From CAVPGH01 sp046726955 (GTDB taxonomy: Bacteria > Acidobacteriota > Vicinamibacteria > Fen-336), in the NCBI GenBank assembly GCA_046726955.1, contig JBKPBQ010000121.1:1-9942 (forward strand): DNA of 9,942 nt, in the 5' to 3' direction. The notes below the pieces were generated by a model that saw nothing but the letters and a program-made list of their open reading frames with translations, did not search any database and was not told the origin of the DNA. How positions within the stretch are numbered: the first letter of the stretch is position 1; each line of letters begins with the position of its first letter. The position numbers and the translations under genes are program-made. Below, one piece after another: positions 5,875 to 9,942 of this stretch.

Positions 5875-6450
5875 CTAGAAGCGGATCGTCCGCCGCTCGC
5901 CCTTGACCTCGATCTCCACGTAGTCCTCGCCGATGTGGAGGACGCGCACGCCCCCGAACATGTCTCCCTCGCGGACGAGCCGGTCGTTGAGGAGGGCGAC
6001 GGGCTGGCCTTCGCGCGAGCTGATCGCGTTCAGGCGGAACTCCGGCTCGTGGGAGACGACGGGTTCGGGCGGCGGCGTGAGCTCGACCGTCTCGGGCGCG
6101 GCGGCGGCCCGCGGCGGCTGAGCAGTGGGGACGACGAGCCGCGACGGCGGAGGTGGAACGTCTTCCTCCGATCGACGGGCGACGGGCGGCTCGTTAGGTA
6201 CGGCGGCCAGCGTCGCCGGCGGTTGCGACGTCGGCGCGGCGGAGGCCGGCTCCGGAGCCTTCTCCCGCGGCCGCAGCGCAAAGGCGGCGAGGCCGAGCCC
6301 GAGGAGAACGAGACCGATGGCCGCCGCGGTGCGGGACCGGGAGCGCGGCTCGCGCTCGCCCCACGGCCCCGGCGCCACCACGACGACGCCGCGGTCGGGC
6401 GATTCCTTCTCGCGCTCGAGCTTCTTCAGGGCCTCGAAGATGAGGCTCAC
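5875..6450 (-). CDS. GspB-like general secretion pathway membrane protein
   Basis: A 191-residue bitopic inner-membrane protein. The cytoplasmic N-terminus MSLIFEALKKLEREK (1-15) is the opening typical of GspB-type proteins. One membrane helix spans about 43-59, a Pro/Ala-rich periplasmic linker about 64-132, and a compact C-terminal domain about 138-191 (LNAISSREGQPVALLND, then VREGDMFGGVRVLHI) resembles the GspB/PulB periplasmic domain. In characterised systems GspA and GspB form a complex that helps place the type II secretin through the peptidoglycan. The start is GTG at 6450, forming a GTGA overlap with the stop of the ATPase gene upstream, which implies translational coupling and matched amounts of the two partners. 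No other type II secretion gene lies in this window. Confidence 0.82.
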   Translation of the reverse strand: MSLIFEALKKLEREKESPDRGVVVVAPGPWGEREPRSRSRTAAAIGLVLLGLGLAAFALRPREKAPEPASAAPTSQPPATLAAVPNEPPVARRSEEDVPPPPSRLVVPTAQPPRAAAAPETVELTPPPEPVVSHEPEFRLNAISSREGQPVALLNDRLVREGDMFGGVRVLHIGEDYVEIEVKGERRTIRF

Positions 6451-7994
6451 GAGGACGCGTCCCCGCTCTTGAGCCGCGGCCGCGCGTCGGAGCCCCGGCT
6501 GTAGAGCGTCATGAGCGTGCGCGTGCCCACGACGCCGTCGGCGATGAGCTGCGAGTCGCGCTGGAACTCCTCGAGGGCGAGCGCGAGGCTGGGACCGCGC
6601 ATGTAGCCGAGCCGATCGAGGGTGTCGCGAGCCCACGCCTCGGCCTTCCGCGGGTCGGCGAGGAGACGCCCCTCGTCGGGCCAGAGGAAGATCGCCTCGC
6701 GCGTCCAGAGCTGGTCGAGCTGGGCGGCGGGCACGCGCAGGGGAGGGCGGTCGCCGAGCGTCACGATCGCGGTGTCGCCCTCGAGGCCCACGAGGGCGAC
6801 GAAGCACGTGTCCTTCCGTCCGGGGTGGAACATCTCCAGGACGGCGGGGAGGTCGAGGCGCCGGATCTGCTCGAGGTTGGTGCGCAGACCCGTGCGCTGC
6901 AGGTTCGAGCGGTCCCACAGGCTCTCCACGCGGGCGAGCGCGTGGCGGAACGAAGCCAGGCGATCGCTCTCGAGGACACCCGTCTCCAGCCGTTCCGAGA
7001 AGGGCGGCGCGGGGGAGGGGCTGGGAGCCGCCGCGACTGTGGTCGGCGGGGGTGTCGTCGGCGCCGGCGCGGGCACGGGCGGGGCGGAGAAGGTCTTCGG
7101 AATGAGCAGGGCCCCCGCGAGCGCTCCCGCGATCACGGCTCCCGAGCCCACGAGCGTGCCGACGCGCGGCCTCCAGCGCCGCTGCGCTTCCTCGCCGCGC
7201 ACCTCGGCGGCGGCCCGGCGGACCATGTCCGTGGTGATCGTGCGCGTGGCCGCCACGTAGCCGGCGAGGAGCGACCGGTCGCAGACGAGGTTGATGATGC
7301 GGGGGATCCCGCCGGAGAGCTCGTGGACGGTGTTGAGCGCGGCCATGGTCAGCCGGACCTTGCCCTCGCCTCCCGCGACCTGCAGGCGGTGGCGGATGTA
7401 CTCCTCCGTCTCCGTGCGCGACAGGCCGTCGAGGTGGTAGCGGGCGGTCACGCGCTGGGCGAGCTGGCGGAGGTCGCGCCGCGCCAGCAGCTCGCGCAGC
7501 TCCGACTGGCCGAGGAGCACGATCTGGATCAGCTTCTCGGTGTCGGTCTCGAGGTTCGAGATGAGCCGGACCTGCTCGAGCACCTCCGCGGCGAGCGCCT
7601 GGGCCTCGTCGATGAGCAGGACCACGTTGCGGCCCGCGGCCCGCGCCTCGAGCAGGAAGGCGTGCAGCCCGTCCACGAGGTCCTTGAGGGACGTGCTCGC
7701 CGAGGGCACGTGGAGGTCGTCGAGGATGGCGCGCAGGAGCTCGGCGGCGGTGAGGGCCGGGTAGACCACGACCGCCGTCGCGGTATTGTCAGGGAGCTTG
7801 CCCAGGAAGTAGCGGGCGAGCGTCGTTTTGCCCGTCCCCACCTCGCCGGTGAGGAGGATGAAGCCGCCGCGCTCGCGCTGCCCGAACTCCAGGTGGGCGA
7901 AGGCCTCGGCGTGCCGCCGCGAGAGGTACATATACTTGGGGTCTGGAGTGAGGTTGAACGGCTTCTCGGCGAGGCCGTACCAGGCTTCGTACAC
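6447..7994 (-). CDS. ExeA/GspA-like AAA ATPase with peptidoglycan-binding domain
   Basis: A 515-residue inner-membrane protein. The N-terminus YGLAEKPFNLTPDP (6-19) is typical of the ExeA family. The AAA domain (about 25-265) has Walker A GEVGTGKT (50-57), Walker B VVLLIDEAQ (D129, E130) and a later GGIPR motif (228-232). One membrane helix lies at about 280-298, then a Pro/Ala-rich linker (304-331). The periplasmic part has a region resembling the degenerate C39-peptidase-like module found in GspA proteins (about 376-440) and a peptidoglycan-binding type 1 domain near the C-terminus (about 448-498, ending FQRDSQLIADGVVGTRTL). ExeA uses ATP hydrolysis and wall binding to help secretin multimers assemble. 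The GTG at 7994 is chosen for the family-typical start. Only a distant AAGG (14 bases) precedes it. It overlaps the GspB-like gene by four bases. Confidence 0.9.
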   Translation of the reverse strand: MYEAWYGLAEKPFNLTPDPKYMYLSRRHAEAFAHLEFGQRERGGFILLTGEVGTGKTTLARYFLGKLPDNTATAVVVYPALTAAELLRAILDDLHVPSASTSLKDLVDGLHAFLLEARAAGRNVVLLIDEAQALAAEVLEQVRLISNLETDTEKLIQIVLLGQSELRELLARRDLRQLAQRVTARYHLDGLSRTETEEYIRHRLQVAGGEGKVRLTMAALNTVHELSGGIPRIINLVCDRSLLAGYVAATRTITTDMVRRAAAEVRGEEAQRRWRPRVGTLVGSGAVIAGALAGALLIPKTFSAPPVPAPAPTTPPPTTVAAAPSPSPAPPFSERLETGVLESDRLASFRHALARVESLWDRSNLQRTGLRTNLEQIRRLDLPAVLEMFHPGRKDTCFVALVGLEGDTAIVTLGDRPPLRVPAAQLDQLWTREAIFLWPDEGRLLADPRKAEAWARDTLDRLGYMRGPSLALALEEFQRDSQLIADGVVGTRTLMTLYSRGSDARPRLKSGDASS

Positions 7995-8021
7995 GCTCGG
8001 TGCTCTTACCTTTTCCGGCTG

Positions 8022-8030
8022 AGTGTACCA
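8022..8030 (-). promoter_or_regulatory. Extended -10 promoter of the ExeA/GspB unit
   Basis: The minus strand reads TGGTACACT (8030 to 8022), an extended -10 (TGn + TAnnnT) whose hexamer TACACT is close to consensus. The predicted start is near 8015, leaving a leader of about 20 bases before the GTG at 7994. It has the same TGGTAC opening as the box at 567-575. It lies in the 77-base divergent gap and may share operators with the hydrolase promoter. Confidence 0.5.
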
Positions 8031-8058
8031 CTCGCGGGCCGCGCCGGAGGTCCGCTGC

Positions 8059-8064
8059 TATGCT
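8059..8064 (+). promoter_or_regulatory. Leaderless-type -10 box of the alpha/beta hydrolase
   Basis: TATGCT, one mismatch from TATAAT-like TAnnnT, is followed by seven bases and then ATG at 8072, so transcription would start at or next to the initiation codon. The in-frame ATG at 8060 lies inside this box and is therefore unlikely to be the real start. Confidence 0.45.
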
Positions 8065-8071
8065 CGGGCCG

Positions 8072-8725
8072 ATGGGGGAGATCCGCATCGAGACCCCGGG
8101 CGGGGAGGTGGGCGCCTCGGTCCACGGCGAGGGGCCGACGACACTCGTCCTCGGCCACGGAGCGGGGGGCAACCGGCGGCACGCGTCGCTCGTGCGCCTC
8201 GCCGACGCGCTCGCGGCGACCGGCCGGCGCGTCGTCCTCTACAACTTCCTGTACTCGGAGCGCCGCCAGCGCAGGCCCGACCCCCCGGCCGTGCTCGAGG
8301 CCACGACCCGCGCGGTCGGAGAGCACGCCCGGACCGTCCTCGGCGCCGAGCGGCTCGTCCACGGCGGCCGCTCGATGGGGGGCCGGATCGCCTCCCAGGT
8401 GGTGGCGGCGGGCGCTCCCGCGGACGGACTCGTCTTCCTGGCCTACCCGCTCCATCCGCCGGGCCAGCCGCAGAAGCTTCGAGACGCCCACCTCGACCGG
8501 ATCACGGCGCCGATGCTGTTCGTGCAGGGAACGCGGGACGCCTTCGCCCGGCCGGACCTGCTGCAATCGGTGCTCGGGCGTCTGGGTGCGCGGGCCCGCT
8601 TCCATTCCGTCGATGGCGGCGATCATTCGTTCGGCGTGCCGAAGAGCACGGGTCGCACGGCCGCGCAGGTCGAGGCGGAGATCCTGGCGGCGGTCGTCGA
8701 CTGGTTGGACTACCTGGGGTTGTAG
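8072..8725 (+). CDS. KANL3/TEX30-type alpha/beta hydrolase
   Basis: A 217-residue soluble alpha/beta hydrolase. The catalytic triad is visible: nucleophile S101 in GGRSMGG, acid D156 in QGTRDAF and H185 in DGGDHSF. HGAGG (29-33) after the first core strand provides the oxyanion hole. The size, the GRSMGG elbow and the LAYPLHPPGQP stretch (123-132) match the small KANL3/TEX30-like family of bacterial predicted hydrolases, whose substrates are mostly unknown. There is no signal peptide, so it is likely cytoplasmic. The start at 8072 is preferred over in-frame ATGs at 8000 and 8060 because it gives the family-typical short N-terminus and lies seven bases after a -10 box. It is divergent from the ExeA-like gene and is followed after 9 bases by the ankyrin membrane protein, probably on one transcript. 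Confidence 0.9.
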   Translation: MGEIRIETPGGEVGASVHGEGPTTLVLGHGAGGNRRHASLVRLADALAATGRRVVLYNFLYSERRQRRPDPPAVLEATTRAVGEHARTVLGAERLVHGGRSMGGRIASQVVAAGAPADGLVFLAYPLHPPGQPQKLRDAHLDRITAPMLFVQGTRDAFARPDLLQSVLGRLGARARFHSVDGGDHSFGVPKSTGRTAAQVEAEILAAVVDWLDYLGL

Positions 8726-8734
8726 CGACCTCCG

Positions 8735-9942
8735 GTGCTCACCCGCGCCTGCCTGCTGTCGCTCGCCCTCCTCGCCATCCTGGGCGTCGTGTACTTCGTC
8801 GTGCTCTCGCGGTACTTCGAGTGGCCCGGCAACGCGATCGCCGCCTTCCTGGGCTCGGTCTTCGCCGCCGTCTTCCTGGGCTCGCTCGGAAGCCTCTGGC
8901 AGTCGTCGCGGGACGCGGCGGTCGTCCGGCGGGCGGAAGCCGGGGAGCGTTTCGAGGACGGGCAGCTCGTTGCCGCCATCGGCCGCATCCGTCCGTTCGG
9001 AGCGCCCCTCGAAGCGCCGTTCAGCGGGACGCCGTGCGTCGCCTACGAGTACGACGTGTCCCACACGAACACGACGGCGTCGGATGGGAAGAGCGAGACT
9101 CGCGAGGTCCACGACGCCGCGGGGATCGCGCTCGTCCCCTCCCGGATCGACTCCACGTCTGGCGCCGTCCGGCTCCTCGGGTACGCGATGCTGAACGAGT
9201 TCCCGAAGACCCGCGCCACCGATCGCGCCCGGATACGCGCCTACTTCGCCGCCAACCCGGGAACGGTCATCCCGCGATCCCGCGTGTTTCGCCTCATGGA
9301 CGCGATGAACGACGCGCTCGCCGACGACGACGGCGCCGTGCGTGCCGACTGGAGGATGGGGGAGGACCTCGACCTCGACGGCGCGACGCTCACCGAGCGG
9401 ACGGTGCCGGTCGGCGCCGAGGTCTGCGCGCTGGGCGTCTACTCCGCCGAGCGCGGCGGACTCGTGGCGCGGGGCCGGATGATCAACCGGCTCGTCCCCG
9501 GCGGCGCGGCCGCGGCGCGGCGCCGCCTCGTGGGCGGGGCGAGGCGCTCGGCCGCGGCCGGAGCCGCGTTCTTCCTGGCCAGCCACGGCCTCCTCGGGGC
9601 GATGCTCTACATGAGCGAGACGCGTCACTCCCGCGAGCCCGAGCAGCGGCAGTGGGCGGCGCTGATGAGCGCGGTTCAGGACCACGACGAGACGGCGCTC
9701 GCGCGGGCCGTGCGGCGGGGGGCGAGCCCGAACGCGCGCGATGCGTCGGGCCGGACGGTGCTCTTCGCGGTGCGCGAGCCCGCGATGGTGCGCGCGCTCC
9801 TGCGCCTCGGCGCGGACCCGAACGCTCGGGACCGCGAGACCGGCGAGGGCCCGCTCACGATGTTCGCCCGGTACGGCGACCTCGAGTCGGTCGAGCTGCT
9901 CGTCGGGGCGGGCGCTGCGGTGGACGCCGCATCGATGTACGG
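8735..9942 (+). CDS. Membrane protein with GIDE/BAM-like domain and ankyrin repeats (3' end outside window)
   Basis: The frame is open from a GTG at 8735 to the window end, 402 codons so far. The hydrolase TAG at 8723 is the preceding in-frame stop, so GTG 8735 is the first possible start; no clear ribosome site is seen. Two hydrophobic helices (about 5-25 and 33-56) come first. A soluble domain of about 75-255 has features of the GIDE/BAM ('beside a membrane') domain of MUL1-like proteins: GRIRPFGAPLEAPFSGTPCVAYEY in the region 83-106 and TERTVPVGAEVCALGVY (220-236). A third hydrophobic segment (about 272-293) follows, then ankyrin repeats from about 308 onward (RRGASPNARD, LRLGADPNARD, LLVGAGAAVD), the third still running at the edge. 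It is probably an inner-membrane protein using ankyrins to bind a partner. No RING or zinc module is seen in the visible part. The biological role is unknown. Confidence 0.85.
   Translation, partial: MLTRACLLSLALLAILGVVYFVVLSRYFEWPGNAIAAFLGSVFAAVFLGSLGSLWQSSRDAAVVRRAEAGERFEDGQLVAAIGRIRPFGAPLEAPFSGTPCVAYEYDVSHTNTTASDGKSETREVHDAAGIALVPSRIDSTSGAVRLLGYAMLNEFPKTRATDRARIRAYFAANPGTVIPRSRVFRLMDAMNDALADDDGAVRADWRMGEDLDLDGATLTERTVPVGAEVCALGVYSAERGGLVARGRMINRLVPGGAAAARRRLVGGARRSAAAGAAFFLASHGLLGAMLYMSETRHSREPEQRQWAALMSAVQDHDETALARAVRRGASPNARDASGRTVLFAVREPAMVRALLRLGADPNARDRETGEGPLTMFARYGDLESVELLVGAGAAVDAASMY

Noticed and set aside
8000..8062. Earlier in-frame ATGs (8000 and 8060) for the alpha/beta hydrolase
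   Set aside because: The extension has no family similarity and would overlap the divergent promoter region. The ATG at 8060 falls inside the -10 box.
6825..9194. Long plus-strand open frame across the ExeA-like gene and into the hydrolase
   Set aside because: It runs antisense to the Walker motifs and out of frame with the hydrolase, with a biased, motif-free product.
8006..9685. Minus-strand open frame opposite the alpha/beta hydrolase and ankyrin genes
   Set aside because: No recognisable domain and an Arg/Gly/Glu-biased composition; the plus-strand genes have full catalytic and repeat motifs.

Overview
The window is about 10 kb of very GC-rich (roughly 70% by eye), densely coding bacterial chromosome with short intergenic gaps. 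An ExeA/GspB-type secretion pair, PilZ and response-regulator signalling and a sigma-54-like promoter suggest a Gram-negative from a high-GC lineage (Myxococcota, Desulfobacterota/Binatota or Rokubacteria-like). The sequence alone does not fix the phylum. I see no tRNA or rRNA gene, insertion sequence, CRISPR array or prophage gene.

Layout. (1) 1-555 (+): the C-terminal half of an APH/choline-kinase-fold phosphotransferase, cut by the window edge. (2) 596-3163 (+): a two-gene unit, a metallo-beta-lactamase-fold hydrolase of the cyclic-phosphodiesterase-like type followed 12 bases later by a receiver / class III nucleotide cyclase / PilZ-like protein. This may be a matched make-and-break second-messenger module. 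(3) 3234-5672 (-): a three-gene unit reading pilZ, then an RlmN/Cfr-family radical SAM enzyme, then a Sua5-type threonylcarbamoyl-AMP synthase. The PilZ gene has a good sigma-54-like -24/-12 element, and the Sua5 gene has no canonical start codon. It converges on unit 2 across a hairpin. (4) 5875-7994 (-): an ExeA/GspA-like AAA ATPase and a GspB-like membrane protein, coupled by a 4-base overlap. (5) 8072-9942 (+), divergent from unit 4: a KANL3/TEX30-type alpha/beta hydrolase and a membrane protein with a GIDE/BAM-like domain plus ankyrin repeats, cut by the window end.

How they fit together. Signalling is the main theme: a phospho-regulated cyclase with a degenerate PilZ-like module, an intact c-di-GMP-type PilZ protein, and an envelope ATPase pair of the kind that helps type II secretion assembly. 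Translation-quality genes (rRNA/tRNA methylation and t6A synthesis) ride behind the PilZ gene. Several start sites look leaderless: a TAnnnT -10 box lies 6-7 bases before the ATG of the radical SAM gene and of the alpha/beta hydrolase gene.

The points most worth following up are the possible cyclase/phosphodiesterase pair with its guanylate-cyclase-like specificity residue, the GIDE/BAM-ankyrin membrane protein, the CTG start overlapping a TGA, the divergent RlmN/Cfr enzyme, and the sigma-54 promoter with repeated upstream boxes.
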